The notes under the pieces: generated by a model | What the model saw: the letters and a program-made list of their open reading frames with translations, nothing else | Database searches by the model: none | Told to the model about the DNA's origin: nothing | Part shown: positions 46,045-58,400 of the stretch, one piece after another | Layout: each line of letters opens with the position of its first letter | Numbering within the stretch: position 1 is the stretch's first letter | Position numbers and translations under genes: made by a program | Assembly (NCBI GenBank): GCA_964036195.1 | Contig: CAXIWS010000640.1 | Coordinates: 1-64,000 of the forward strand | Direction of reading: 5' to 3' | DNA: 64,000 nt | Source: Sphaerolaimus hirsutus | Lineage: Eukaryota > Nematoda > Chromadorea > Monhysterida > Sphaerolaimidae

Positions 46045-47521
46045 TCAGTCTTTTGTTGCCATCAATCTATTAACAGCCAAACGATGTCTGTGTTTGTACA
46101 GTTTTCTCAATTCTCCTTCTACAGTTTGATCACTATCAGAATCACTTGAACTTTGATTTCTTTCAATCAGAAGACACAAATCTGTTTGTGTGCCTGCATT
46201 CACAGCAGTTTTTCTGAGAAAGGCATCCATGGCTGATTTGGAGATCCTGTTTGGGAAAAAATTAGAATGTTTCAGATTATTTTTCATGAATAAGTAACTC
46301 TAAATGAAAACCTTTTCTGAAGAGAGCTTTGTGTATGACATTCTGTCGGTACAATTGCACCTTTTCGTTGTCTTTTACAGCATGAATGTGTATCATTTTT
46401 TGCATTGAATTTTTGAGCATTCTGTTTTTCATTGTATGCCTGACTGACAACATCAGGAACACGCCATTTGAAACTGACACATTGGAGCATGTCATGTGGT
46501 ATATTTAGTGGTTCATGTGAAAAGCAGCCAGTGCAGACAAGATATGGCACATGAAGCATGAATCTGTTTTGTTTGGCGTCCTTGCAGTATATACATTTGT
46601 GCAAAATGTTTCCTTTTTTAGTAATTATACAGTGCTCTTTGAGTGAAAAGTGTAGAAAGGTTTCCAAATTTTCAGATTGTTTTTTATGACGAAACAATTG
46701 TGAATGAGTAAGTTCAAGAAATGCTTTTTCTGCCCATCCAGTGATGTGATCAGGTGTTGCTCCTGCACATGTTCAAATATGACATCATAATATAAATAAT
46801 AAAAAATTAGTTCTCAATGAATTAACGTGTGAGAAGATCATGCTCTCGATATGCATGACATCTTTTTGCCATGTTCACAGTGCTTTCCTTATCATAGGCA
46901 GGATCTGCCCTACATACTGGATGGAGTAGTGAAAAATCCATGAACATCGGAATTATGATTTCATTCAGAGGAGTTGGCATTTTCACTACATTGTGATTTG
47001 GAAAATAGGCAATAGGTATATAGTGAATTTCTGTGGATGAATTTTTTCAGTTATTTTAATATGAGTGATAATCAAAAAAGTATAGTCTAAATACTAACTG
47101 ATTTGATCATGAAAGAATTTTTTCAAGATGTTTACAAGCATGCAATCAGCCTGTCTCTCATCCAAAGCCACGTAAAGGTGTCTCATGAAACCTTCTGGCA
47201 CACGTACATGTATTTCAGGTTTGAGTACACACCAGTCAACGACATAGGCCTACGTATATGAGTACATGGTGTTTTATAAGATAAAAAAATGCCCCAAATT
47301 ATGTTCACCTGTATTTGAGTTTTGAATCCGTTGTATTCAAGATTCAAAAAGCCAGTTTCAGGGCATACAGATGCCACAATAGTTGCCAAACTATAGACTG
47401 CATATTTGAGTGAGAAATTGGTGAATTTTAGTCTTTTTGAGGGCATGGCTTCCAATAGTTTATTGGTTTTTGTACTTAAGTGAATTTCCATGGAAGTCAT
47501 TTTGTTTGTGAGAAGTGACAA
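46045..47521 (-). CDS. Unrecognised Cys-rich protein, five exons, 406 aa
   Basis: Minus-strand exons 47521-47309, 47249-47099, 47030-46827, 46762-46312 and 46246-46045 join with consistent phase at GT-AG borders; introns are 59-68 bp. The start is the ATG at 47521 and the stop is at 46045. Visible features are a Cys-rich segment with CIYC and CTGC pairs in exon 4 (possible zinc site), a basic stretch (CCKRQRKG) and an acidic Ser cluster (SSSDSDSDQ) near the C-terminus. There is no signal peptide or membrane segment. I do not recognise the family. It has the same strand and exon style as the glycoprotein gene to its right. Upstream 5' exons cannot be excluded. Confidence 0.75.
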
Positions 47522-47957
47522 GTGAAAATATTGTTCTTAAATAGGTCTCAAGACTCTTATATTCTGCTAATGTCTACATCATTAGGGCTTTGTAAACATT
47601 GAAAAACAGCATGCGCAAATGTGGAGGTGGGAAAGTTGTGATTGCACGATTGTCTGGAGTTGATAAGATGAACAGATTGCAGAATGCGGCGGCGGCGTGA
47701 TATATGAACATTTACAGTTTTATTTTCGGACAGGTAATGACCTGTCTAGATCAGATAAACTTCCTTCAAAGTGTTTTCAATTTATGAATACCATAATGTC
47801 ACAAATTCAATAATGGTGACCCCACAATAAAACTCAAACGTAAAACATAAATAAATAAATATCGGTAAAAAATAAACCAAATTTGAGATAAAAAAATATG
47901 CAAATCTGAAAGAAAATATTAGTTTACTATTAGGAACAGTACAAAGCATTGTATTTA

Positions 47958-48071
47958 CCGTATTTCCTCGAATTACCTCCGGAGGATTTATTTTTCAGAG
48001 TATTGGGGAAAAAACGTGAGAAATGTCCGTTTTGAGGGGGGTATTTTGAGGGGGATATTTAGAGAAAATAC
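47958..48071. repeat. Short copy of the CCGTATTTCCTCGAA MITE family
   Basis: Left end 'ccgtatttcctcgaattacc'; right side 'gggggatatttagagaaaat' is degraded. Internal 'gtccgttttgaggggggtat' is typical of the family. Confidence 0.65.
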
Positions 48072-48385
48072 TATAAATAATAATTGCACACAAAATCACG
48101 CTTGAAATGGGCATTTAAGCAGCATGTATAACGTATGAAGGCTAAATGAGTGGCACTATGGGGGAAACGTATTTACAATGACTCAAAAATATGTTTAATA
48201 AAAAGATACTCGAAAATATGCACACTAAAAATACATATACGCGAGTACTGAGTAAATACGTTTACGAGTATTTTTTATTTCCCTGAAAATAGCTAACAAT
48301 TCCATACCATATTTTAAAAACCATGTAAATAGCGCGGTAGTGAGAAAAATGCAATGGCGAGTAAAATGAATCAGTTAGGCTGTCT

Positions 48386-48600
48386 ACCATAAACTCTCCA
48401 ATTTATCGCCCTTTTTTGTTATTTTGCAATTGTGGGCGGTTGAGTTATCGACAATTCTTGACATACTAGTTGACATGTTAGTTGACACATATTTGTCAGC
48501 GTCAACTAGTATGTCAACTAGTATGTCAAGAATTGTCGATAACTCAACCGCCCACAATTGCAAAATAAAAAAAAGGGCGATAAATTGGAGAGTTTATGGT
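48386..48600. repeat. 215-bp near-perfect palindrome
   Basis: 'accataaactctccaattta' at the left equals the complement of 'taaattggagagtttatggt' at the right. The inner arms 'gggcggttgagttatcgaca' and 'tgtcgataactcaaccgccc' also pair. The centre near 48490 carries 'gttgacat' and 'gtcaactagtat' subrepeats. Hairpin MITE. Confidence 0.88.
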
Positions 48601-48649
48601 GTCTGGGATTTGCTGAATAAATGCACGCGTGCGAGGTGAATATTTACAT

Positions 48650-48739
48650 GGGGAAATAAAAAATCAATGTTCGATAGTGTGTTTGCTTTCAGTGGGGAAA
48701 TAAAAAAATCAATGTTCGATAATGTGTTTGCTTTCAGAC
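48650..48739. repeat. 45-bp tandem duplication
   Basis: 'ggggaaataaaaaatcaatgttcgatagtgtgtttgctttcag' occurs twice head to tail with one-base differences. Each copy ends in a polypyrimidine-AG that looks like a 3' splice site on the plus strand; no plus-strand exon follows. Confidence 0.75.
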
Positions 48740-48891
48740 TGAAACATGAAAGGGGTGAATTAATTTGAAAACAAAGTAAATAATTTATTGTAAAATATCT
48801 GTAAAATGTCCAATTTTTTTACGAATCAAAAAATACTACAATCAGGGTAAAAATCTAAATTATGTCTGAAGAAAGCAATTAAGTGTAGTAT

Positions 48892-51800
48892 TTAATGTTT
48901 CGCTGGTTTGCCCAAACGGCATTCGGCTTGCGGCACATCATGCTCATCGGTTTCATCCAGTGCGACAGGGTCGAATAGCACTGAGTTATTATTAAAGGCA
49001 TAAAAATCTTGACTACTATAGCGCACTGTGGATAGTGAACTACAATAACTATGCGATTTATTTCCATACAGTGACCCACCACCAGAGGAACATGGCTCCA
49101 TTTCGCTGTGGACATCTGCAATCGTCGTTTGTCTGTTTTCAATTGCCGTGCGTAGTTGGCTCGCGATCTGCGTTTTGTCTGGTATAAATTGCACATAGCC
49201 ATTGCCATTGATTAGCTGAAAAACAGGTGACAATGTCGCATTTGTTTGAATAAATTCCCCATTAATATTTTTTTGTGAATTTGAATAAATTGAAATTCAG
49301 CATGACATAAATGGAATGACAATTCCCCCCTTTTTTTTGTTTTAGGTACATTTAAGTTTACTGAAAATTTCGAAAATTCATATATTTGTTTTGAAGATGT
49401 TTTCCATTTTAAAGTCCAAAATGTGACATGAAAAAACTTGGGATTTATTCCATAATTCAGCTTACCGTTACCTTTGGGCGATTTTGTTCTCCAAATGCGG
49501 CATTACTGTGTTCAGTGAGCGATGTGAATCCAGTCTCTTGTCTGAAAAGTTTTGAAAAATGTATTAAGTTTTTTGTTTTTCATGTTAACATTGATTCTAC
49601 ATTTATGGATTCTATACATGATGTTTTTTCACATGAAATTTCGAAAATTCATAAGTGAGTATTTTATGATGATTTTGTCTGTTAACTGTGTTAACGGTCA
49701 ACTCGATGAAAAAACTAAAATGCATTCAAAACTGATTTGTGAGTTTTCGTAATTTCATGTAAAAAATGGTATGTATAGATACAGTACACTCACAGAATCA
49801 TGGGATCAGAATCACTATTGCGTCTTTTTTTACTCCATTTTCTGCAGATAATCATTCCCAGTATAATAGACACAATTGTGCTGAAGCATCCCAATGCCAC
49901 AATAATGGATAGCATGCCCATTTCCATCTGTGAATAAATGCATTTCATTTAAATTTAAGTTTAAAACTTTCACATTTTACAGAAAGTGTTGCAAGTGACA
50001 AATATATACCATGTGCATGAAATCCATCTGATTTTCAAGTGTTTTCATTTGTACAGCGAAAGGCTTCAGTAATTTTTCAATTTCATCAGCATTTTTGGCC
50101 AGCAGTGTAGTCTCAAAATTTTGTAATTTCAAGTTGCACAGATTCGGTTTATCATTTATCATTTGATTTTTTTGCACATTCAGATTCAGGGGTTTTTGTG
50201 TGGTGGATGTTGTCAAAACAGTTGTGCTTGCAAAATGGGAGGTTTGATCTGCTGTAGATGTGCTGTTGCTGCTGCTAGACCCCACATTTCCCAGCATAGA
50301 TTTTTTTTTGATTTGATTCATTAGCATATTAATTTGGGATATGACTTTCTTATTGTCTGCCTGCATTTTCATCCATATTTCTTTCAGTTTAGCATTGTCC
50401 ATCTGAGAGATAAAAAAGTATTTCATTTTTTCCATACTTATATCATATTAAGCACAAACCTCAATTTTTGCCATGCTATTATTCAGCAGTGCAAATCCAC
50501 CCATCATGACAGAATAAATGCAATTAACTGTGTGATTCACATCCACAATGCCATCTCCTAATGAGATCTGTAATTGAAGTATAAAATTCAAAATTAATTT
50601 TTAAAAAAATTTGAAAAATGAAATAAATTGCTCAATTTACATGAAAGTCTGTCATTGTATTTCTCATGTTTTTGTTGTTCAGTGACATTTGCAAACTCAG
50701 ATTTGTCAATCCTTCAGTTGTGTTGATTTTGATGCCAATTGCCATTTTTTCTGTGACATTTTTCACCAATGGGCCAAAAGCTTTGAGCTGTATTATAGTT
50801 TGAATATCAATAATTTTGAAAAGTGTGAAAATACTTGAAAGCAATAATTCTGCAAGTACATACCACAGTGCCAATATCCATATTGGAGCACTGATTACCC
50901 TTCATTTCAATCGCTTTTTTTACACCTTCCAAGATCATTGATGAATTCACAGTTGAGCATGATGTAATCTTTGGCATTTTGAAGTTGGCTTTGACACTTT
51001 CCAGTATGGCTGAACATTGAGCACTGCCCTTCATTTCAACAATTTTTTTTACACCTTCCAAGATCATTGACGAATTCACAGTTGGGCATGTAATTTTTGG
51101 CATTTTGAAGTTGGCTTTGACACTTTCCAGTATGGCTGAGCATTGAGCACTGCCCTTCATTTCAACCATTTTTTTTACACCTTCCAAGATCATTGATGAA
51201 TTCACAGTTGGGCATGTAATTTTTGGCATTTTGAAGTTGGCTTTGACACTTTCCAGCATGGCTGAGCATTGAGCACTGCCCTTCATTTCAACCATTTTTT
51301 TTACACCTTCCAAGATCATTGACGAATTCACAGTTGGGCATGTAATTTTTGGCATTTTGAAGTTGGCTCTGACACTTTCCAATATGGCTGAGCATTGGGC
51401 ACTACCCTTCATTTCAATCATTTTTTTTACACCTTCCAAGATCATTGATGAATTCACAGTTGGGCATGCAATCTTTGGCATTTTGAAGTTGGCTTTGACA
51501 CTTTCCAGTATGGCTGAGCATTGAGCACTGCTCTTTTCTGTTGATTTTACCCCAGATTCATGGACAATGCTTTGCATTTTTTGAAAATCATGATCCCTGA
51601 TTTGGCATATGACATTTTCACTGCTTGATTTGACACTGGGGCATGTGAGGTTTTGCAACTTGAGAAGCTGTTCAAAAGCCTTTAGCATATTCATGTTTTG
51701 CGCTTCTCCCTTTTTCAAAAGATTGTTTTCAGATGCCACAATGGCATTTTGCAATGTTTTAATGTTGCTCTCATACAGGTGGCACTTTACATATTTGTCA

Positions 51801-53457
51801 CTTGCAAGTTCCTGTGTTTTAAACACATACTTCAGTCACTTCACACCATTCACCTGTGGTTCCCGCTGGAAATGTGCCAATAATATTTACACATACGATT
51901 CTCATAAAAAAGTTGTGAAAAGTCAACACTATACATTAACTCATTTACAACAATGACTTTTCATCTTTTATACAAAAAAATTGTATGTTTTATCATCATT
52001 GGCACGCTTCCAACATGAGACATAAATAAGTGCGAGGGCAAAGTATCATACAAATACGATCGTTTTTTTTTCACCCCCCTTTTCTTGCCACAGTATCACC
52101 TTTTCGCCACTCTTCTTGACTGATTTTGAAAGGAAAATATGTCCTTGCCAACTTCGGAACTTTGATCTCAATTACCATATTTGCTTGAATAGTATCCCCC
52201 TTGAGTTGACGAAATAATAACCCCCCTTTGTTCGAAAATAATATTATTCGAAATAATAATAATGAGAAACATGCTTGACATATACCTTTAATGTGAATTT
52301 CTATGCATATTGGTACAGTTTCAATTAATTTGAGATCAAAAAAGCATGATTAAGTACCGTATTTACTTGAATAATCCCCCTGGGGGATTATTATTTCGTC
52401 AGACTATTTTGAGGGGGAACTAATCGAGGGGGAAATTATTATTTCGTCAACTCAAGGGGGATACTATTCAAGCAAATACGGTAATTGAGATCAAAGTTCC
52501 GAAGTTGGCAAGAACATATTTTCTTCTCAAAATCAGTCAAGAGTAAAAAAATCAAAAAAATTGAAACTCACCGATTTTGACATAGTCACTGTGGGTGCGG
52601 GCTGAGTTCTGAAAAATTCCAAATTCAGATTTGTGGTAGGTGGATTGTCAGTGGTGCTGGGGGGCATAGTAGGTTCGGCTGTGATTGTAGTGTCAATTCT
52701 GCTGGTGGTAGTGTAGTCAATTTCTGCCTTGATTTTTGCGCCGTTTTCTGCCACGATTTTTGCGCCATTTTCTGTCACTTTGCATTCAATCTCTATATTT
52801 GGTCCAAGTCTGAAAAAATGTGTATAGTAAACAGATACAGACGTCAAATCAAAAAACTCCATGACTTCTGACATTGTTTTACATTGTATTTTTTGTATTT
52901 AAGTACCGCATTTGACGCTGTTTTGACATTTTTTCAATCGTTACGTCCTTAACTAGCCATGATAAAGTGTCAAGTGTTTTCTCGAAATTTATCCTCAGAA
53001 GGTTTCAGTGTGGAAATTTTGAGAGGGTTAATTCAAGAGGGGGATAATTCGAGGAAATATGGTAAATATAACATTTATAGAAAGTTTTTACCTCGGTGCC
53101 AGTTGTTTTCCAACATGACAGTCTTTAGCTGGCAAAATCACTTTTTTTCCGCGGTTCCATGTGTACTTGACATTTCTCATTTCAATTTTGCCAAAGTCCT
53201 GTAAGCTACAGTCAATTGTGCCCGATGAATTGCCAGAAAGCAGTTCCAAATTCTGTAAACTGTAAAACAGTATGTCAATTGTCATGTAAACTGTTGATCA
53301 AAGCAAAAAATAAATATTTCGGAAAATATTTATTTTTTGCTTTGATCGACAGTTTACATGACAATTGACATACTGTTTTACAGTTTACAGAGTTTGGGAC
53401 TGTCACCAGGGCATTGACACCAGAAACAAATGCTTTGTAGCGCGCCAGCATGATAGG
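48892..53457 (-). CDS. Single-pass membrane glycoprotein with 42-residue repeats, ten exons
   Basis: Minus-strand exons 53457-53389, 53252-53092, 52809-52572, 51811-50864, 50787-50641, 50567-50460, 50402-50010, 49927-49794, 49541-49472 and 49215-48892 join in frame at GT-AG borders to 863 codons, stop at 48892. Most junctions are phase 0. Exon 3 is a Thr-rich linker. Exon 4 carries five 42-residue repeats (126 bp), each with two Cys and one NSS glycosylation site. Exon 7 has a Ser/Thr-rich region, exon 8 a membrane segment (IIVALGCFSTIVSIILGMII) followed by KWSKKRR, and exons 9-10 a cytoplasmic tail. The predicted topology is type I. The first exon is incomplete upstream: an ATG at 53928 starts a signal-like exon (53928-53882), but its phase does not join directly, so a small exon may be missing. 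Family not recognised. Confidence 0.8.
50895..51525 (-). repeat. Five 126-bp tandem coding repeats
   Basis: The unit containing 'acaccttccaagatcattga' and 'ttggcattttgaagttggct' recurs every 126 bp inside exon 4 of the glycoprotein gene. Copies are about 95 percent alike, which points to recent expansion by unequal exchange. Period 42 codons, so the frame is kept. Confidence 0.88.
52113..52542. repeat. 430-bp palindrome around a CCGTATTT-family MITE, in an intron
   Basis: A MITE pair (left ends at 52185 and 52356, right end at 52481) is flanked by further inverted sequence: 'cttgccaacttcggaacttt' and 'gatctcaatta' on the left against 'taattgagatc' and 'aaagttccgaagttggcaag' on the right, reaching 'tcttgactgatttt' and 'aaaatcagtcaag'. 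The palindrome is thus longer than the MITE. It lies in the intron between exons 3 and 4 of the glycoprotein gene. Confidence 0.8.
53253..53390 (-). repeat. 138-bp palindrome that constitutes an intron
   Basis: CTGTAAACTGTAAAACAG at 53253 is matched by CTGTTTTACAGTTTACAG ending at 53390, with about 69-bp arms. On the minus strand the palindrome supplies both splice sites: GTAAAC after 53389 and TTTACAG before 53252. Intron 53388-53253 is therefore almost exactly the element, and the flanking exons join in frame. Confidence 0.75.
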
Positions 53458-54261
53458 CTGCATTTTTAGGATTTTGATTTACATATTTATTCATTTTCGG
53501 TCTTCTATTATGAAATAAATCTAAGCATTTATTCGTAAAATTATAGTAGAAAAGTACTTATTTTCGATATTTTGACGTAATTCTATGAATCTTATACTTA
53601 GCATTGAAATCTACCATAATCCGCTTGAACAAATAATAAAAAATTATACCGTTTTTCACGCAATATTTTTCATTTTTTCACTGCAATTCTGTTATCAAAA
53701 AACGTTTCATTCAGTACATTATGGTAGGATTCTGCACATATTTACAATTCAAATTATGCTTAGATTTATTATATTCAAAGAGTTTATATACTTTTTAGTG
53801 ACATATTATTTTAGACATTTTTTTCTTAATTTCAAGGCCATTATTTGAGATACAAACATTCAAAATATGAAAAAATACAACTTGCCAAGACCGAAGTAAA
53901 ATGCCAGTACATGCGCCCAAATTTTCATTTTCGTTAAATCCTGCCACTTTCCGCCACACGTAAATAATCCGTCCGCCAGACAAAAATCCGCGCACCAATA
54001 GAATGACCGCCGCAGCTTTTTTTTATTTTCGTTGTTTTCACCGTTTGAAATACCCCAGGCCAAGAAATGTTTTGGATACGTACTGATAAGACATTTTTTA
54101 CATTTCTTTCCGTGTAATGTTGTCCTTTCATTATGGCTGGTCGTTCAGACATCCTGGCTTTTTTAGATGCTTTAGTGAAACGTTTTTTATTGCATAAAAC
54201 AGGGACTATATTTTTAGAAGGATTTTTTACATTTCAATTAATTAATGTACGTGTATGTCTA
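53458..54261. other. Upstream region of the glycoprotein gene
   Basis: AT-rich sequence holding the possible signal-peptide exon (minus, 53928-53882, starting MKIWAHVLAFYFGLG). No promoter element could be named. No plus-strand gene recognised. Confidence 0.4.
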
Positions 54262-54483
54262 CCGTATATCCTCGTATAAGACCCCAGAGGAGTTATTTTT
54301 TGTCAAGAGTTTTTGAGGGGGGGTTATTCAAGGGGGGTTATTCAAAGGGAATTATTCAAGGGGGAGTTATTTTTTCCTCAGAAACTTGGACTTTATTCAT
54401 TGTATGAATGCATTTTGTCAACTGAGAGTGTTATTCAGGGGGGATGAGTTATTCGAGGGGGTATTTTATTCATGGATATATGG
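54262..54483. repeat. MITE copy, TTATTCGAGG subtype
   Basis: Ends 'ccgtatatcctcgtataaga' and 'tattcatggatatatgg' (diverged), TA on both sides; interior 'ggggttattcaaggggggtt' as in 4169-4592. Confidence 0.7.
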
Positions 54484-54503
54484 TAGTTTATTGTGAGGTT
54501 TTA

Positions 54504-54668
54504 GGTGGGGGGATTCAGGCCCCATGAGCCGGAGTTTTGAATTTTTTTCAATGAGGGGGTCAGACCCCATGAGCCGGACTTAAAAGTTCAAAGTCCGATT
54601 CATGGGGTCTGATTCCTCCATCGAAAAAAATTCAAAACTCCGGCTCATGGGGCCTGAATCCCTCCACC
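54504..54668. repeat. 165-bp inverted repeat with CCCCATGAGCCGGA words
   Basis: 'gattcaggccccatgagccg' and 'gagttttgaatttttttc' pair with 'gaaaaaaattcaaaactc' and 'cggctcatggggcctgaatc'. A further 'ccatggggtctgagtccctcc' copy follows at 54692. Confidence 0.75.
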
Positions 54669-54744
54669 GAAAACTTTGACAGAATCCAGTCCATGGGGTC
54701 TGAGTCCCTCCATTGAAAACTTTCAAAGTCCAACTCATTTATAC

Positions 54745-55165
54745 TAGCAGACTTTACTTCACACTTTCAGTTTGGCTTTACTACAGTTCATATTTTGAAA
54801 GCGACATTACTAGCAGAGTACACTTCACACCTTCAGTTTGGCGTTGCAGTATTTTTTAATTGAAAAAGGGTTTTACTAGCAGGGTTAACTCACACCTTCA
54901 GTTCATTTTTTAATATTTAACATCTTGAAAAACGTATTACTAGCAGAGTTAACTACACACCTTCAGTTCGATTGTATAATAATAGGGGTACTACTAGCAG
55001 GATTCACTTCACACCTTCGGTTTGATTTTAGGATGTTTTGCATTTTGAAAAGAGTGTTACTAGCAGAGTTAACTACACACCTTCAGTTCGGTTGTTTAGT
55101 ATTTTTTTATATATTGAAAAGGGTATTACTAGCAGGGTTCACTTCATACCTTCGATTTGGTTATT
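54745..55165. repeat. Tandem array of about 60-85-bp units (TTACTAGCAG...CACACCTTCAG)
   Basis: The block 'actagcag(a/g)(g/c)tt(a/c)act...acaccttcagtt' recurs seven times in direct orientation, separated by 'ttgaaaa(g)g(g)gt'-containing spacers. It lies between two divergently transcribed genes (glycoprotein on the minus strand, the 1,455-aa gene on the plus strand), so it could act as a shared upstream element; that role is inference. Confidence 0.8.
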
Positions 55166-55422
55166 ATAAATTCAATTAAAACTATTCTAAACTATACTCA
55201 ATCTCTACTACAGTTTGGAAGGGCTTAGAGTTGTATACAAGACACTAGAAGCTGGTAAGAAGTCCATGTTGAAGTCATGATAATTATGCTCTTACTATCT
55301 TCCTGTGTCCAATATACTCAAGTCCACTACATAGTGATTGTCCTAGATTTAACTCTGTGTTTTATCATGACAATCTTTTTATATCAAACATTTATTTTTT
55401 CAGAAGAAATAAAAGCTATCAC

Positions 55423-58400
55423 ATGAAGTGCTCTACAGCCACTCTATTCACTTTTATTTGTCTGTCTGCATGTCTGGTCAGCCTGGAAAATCGACAGAAT
55501 TCAAACAACAGTTCAGAAAAGGGACCAAATTTTGATTTTCTACATTTTGAGGGAGATATCAATGCTAAGCATATAATTCAACAATTTAAAGAGTCATTCG
55601 AGCAACAGAATTTACTATTTGGCACAGTTACAGCTATTCAAACTGGCAAACAAAAAACAAAGACAGCTAAAGAAGCAGGCAGCTCAAAAAAGGTATGCTT
55701 TACTACATGTTTCAGAACTTTTTTTATTTATTTTCTGGTGTTATATAAAGAAATTGTCATTGTATTTTTTAGGCTAGCCAGGCAGAACAATATAGTGAAC
55801 GAGACACCAGTGGCTGTACCAGTAGAGAGCAGAACACCCTCAACACTGACAACAACACCTCTAGAAGAGCCGACAGTACCGCCCACAACAAAGTCAGTGA
55901 TTCGACAGCTACTACTTGTTCAATTGATTCACTTATTGACAGTGACACAGCCGGATCAGGATTCAAGTCTACATTCTGCAAATCTGGTTTGTCCATGAAT
56001 TTTGTTTTCTTTTTTTGAGTACATGAAATTCTCTTTAGGATGGTATATCTGGAAACAAATAAATATTATATGTTTACAGGTGAATCCTGCACTCCATCGT
56101 CAATTGTCAAGTCGCTGGTCAGCACTGTGTCTAGAGATAGAGAGGAGACAGTAAAAGTGGATTCCAGCTGTTCTGAGAAGCGTATAGGAGGCTGTGGTCG
56201 TGGCCGTGCTCGTGCTCGTGCTCAACAAAAGAAAAATCAAGAAGAAGCAGAAAGAAAATTAGAAGCACCTAAGAAGCCTTCATTTTTGGATCAAGAGCTT
56301 CAAATTTGTGTGGTGGATGAAACATCAAATAAGAGAAACTCATCACAGGCAGCAAAGTTGGTTCTTAATTATTTCATACTTTCCAATTTGAGTAATTCAT
56401 TCATATATTTATTTTTGTCTGCAGATTTGACGACGGCAACAGTACCAACATTGGCATCAACTACAGCATTTCAAGTGAAGACACATTTCCGATCATCACA
56501 GATAGCAGCATCAATACCAATATCACTACTGACCACAGTCGCACTGGATCAACTATTGAATCTAAAGCAAAATATGGCACTGCACCATATCAACACTTAC
56601 GCCGCAGGTCCAGAAATGTCAATTATAGTGAATCAGATGAATCAAAACAGTCAAGGAAGCATGCAAAGGTTTCAAAGGACCCGTTCAGTGTCGCCATATC
56701 TGGTTAGAATTAATTGATTTAGTGTTGATTATACTATTCCATTACTGAATTATATTGTGGCAATTACTGATATAGGGGAGAAAAGAGCTTATGAGCATTG
56801 TAAAGAGTCATCAAGAGACTTCTACATCACTAGAACCTGGACAAGTGCAGACAACTACAACAACAACAATGACAAAAATGTGTCCTCAGAAAAGAAAGTG
56901 GAACGATTGTCTAGCAGCACCACATCAACAGAATCAGCCAAAAATGTCACTGGTGAGTTCAAGATGATAGTTTAAGCTTTAAACTTTTTATTTACTTATT
57001 CATTTATTTATTTAATTATTTTTTCTCAGATGGATATTCCAAATGCCAAGGACACAGAGATGCAAGATCAGATGAAAGTTACCCAGGACAAAGATCATGC
57101 AATGAATGGTATGATGTCAACACAAGTGGAATGCAGTCAGTCCACAATTCCAGAATCAGTAACCAGGATCGACAGGGTTTGTTAATTAAATAATAATAAT
57201 AATTTGATTATAGTGATATTAATTGTCTGGAATGTTTTTGATTATGAATGCATATGTATATCTAAATTGTACTGTTGTTTTTCAGAGGTCAGCGGTAGAG
57301 TATCTACTGACACCAACTCATCACAGTCCAGTACTACAAGAAATGACACCAATGGCGTATGCACAGAGTCAGATAGAAGCAAGAGATATTCTACTAGACA
57401 AAATTTCGGAGCAGGCCGAACAGCTACGTCAGCAAGCAGAAGCTGCTCTACAGAAGGTAGAGGAAGCAATACAGGCATCAGAGAACCAGTGTCAAAAGAG
57501 ACCAGAAACAGTAGAGACAGTATCGGAATTGGACGAGTTGTCAAGCATAGAGGAGATGTGGGAAGAGATGGAAGCGCAGCACGAACAAGACCAAGAACAA
57601 CAACAACAACAACAACAACAACAGCAGCACGAACAAGACCAAGAACAACAACAACAACAACAGCAACAACAACAACAATCAATGGAGGAAGCAGAAAACG
57701 AGATGAAGAAGATTCGTCAGAAAGCATTGGAAGGCATAGAGAGGTCAGAACAGCTACTACAGAAGATCAATGCACAGAATGTGGAGCAAGAACAGAAACA
57801 GAAACAGAAACAGCTGAAAGAATCAGTCAAAACAACACCAGAGATGACAGTCAACAGCTCAATGGTAGAAGGAAATGTGACAAATGCAATCAAAGCACCA
57901 GAACAGCAAGGAGGACAACACTTTCAAAGCAACAGCTCGAAAACATTCGCCCAGCGACGGTTGTTTTCGCCAGTGAGACAGATAGACAGGAATCGTTCAG
58001 CAGTAAACAGGGACATGAGGCTAAAGAAGCATGGGAAAAGAGAGTGCAAGAACGAAAGCGACAGGAATCTCAACAGCAGCACATCACAGTCACCATCCCC
58101 ACAGACAATGATGCTAAGAAGTACGAAGATGAGTGCAGAATTAAGACAGGTAGAGAAAAACAATGCAATGAACTGCTTGCAGCAAGACGACGAGAAAACA
58201 TGCAAAGAATCCTCAAAGAGCTCAAAGATGGAAGAGACAAATCAACAAAATATGGAGGATGTGGTGGTGATGTGCAGTCCAATAAACATGACACAGAAAG
58301 TACGACAAGAAGCTCTAGCAGACAACAACTTTCTTCTGGATATGGAAAATCTACCAGTGGAAACAGCAAAAATAAAGGAAATGCTGCAAATGGATCCAGA

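Noticed and set aside
53860-54152. Alternative minus-strand frames upstream of the glycoprotein gene as a separate gene
   Set aside because: Only the MKIWAHVLAFYFGLG start looks meaningful; the other frames lack splice-consistent partners.
57585-57680. Poly-Thr tract as a mucin-like domain
   Set aside because: It arises from CAA repeats read in the main frame; the same DNA gives poly-Gln in the other frame, so composition alone says little.
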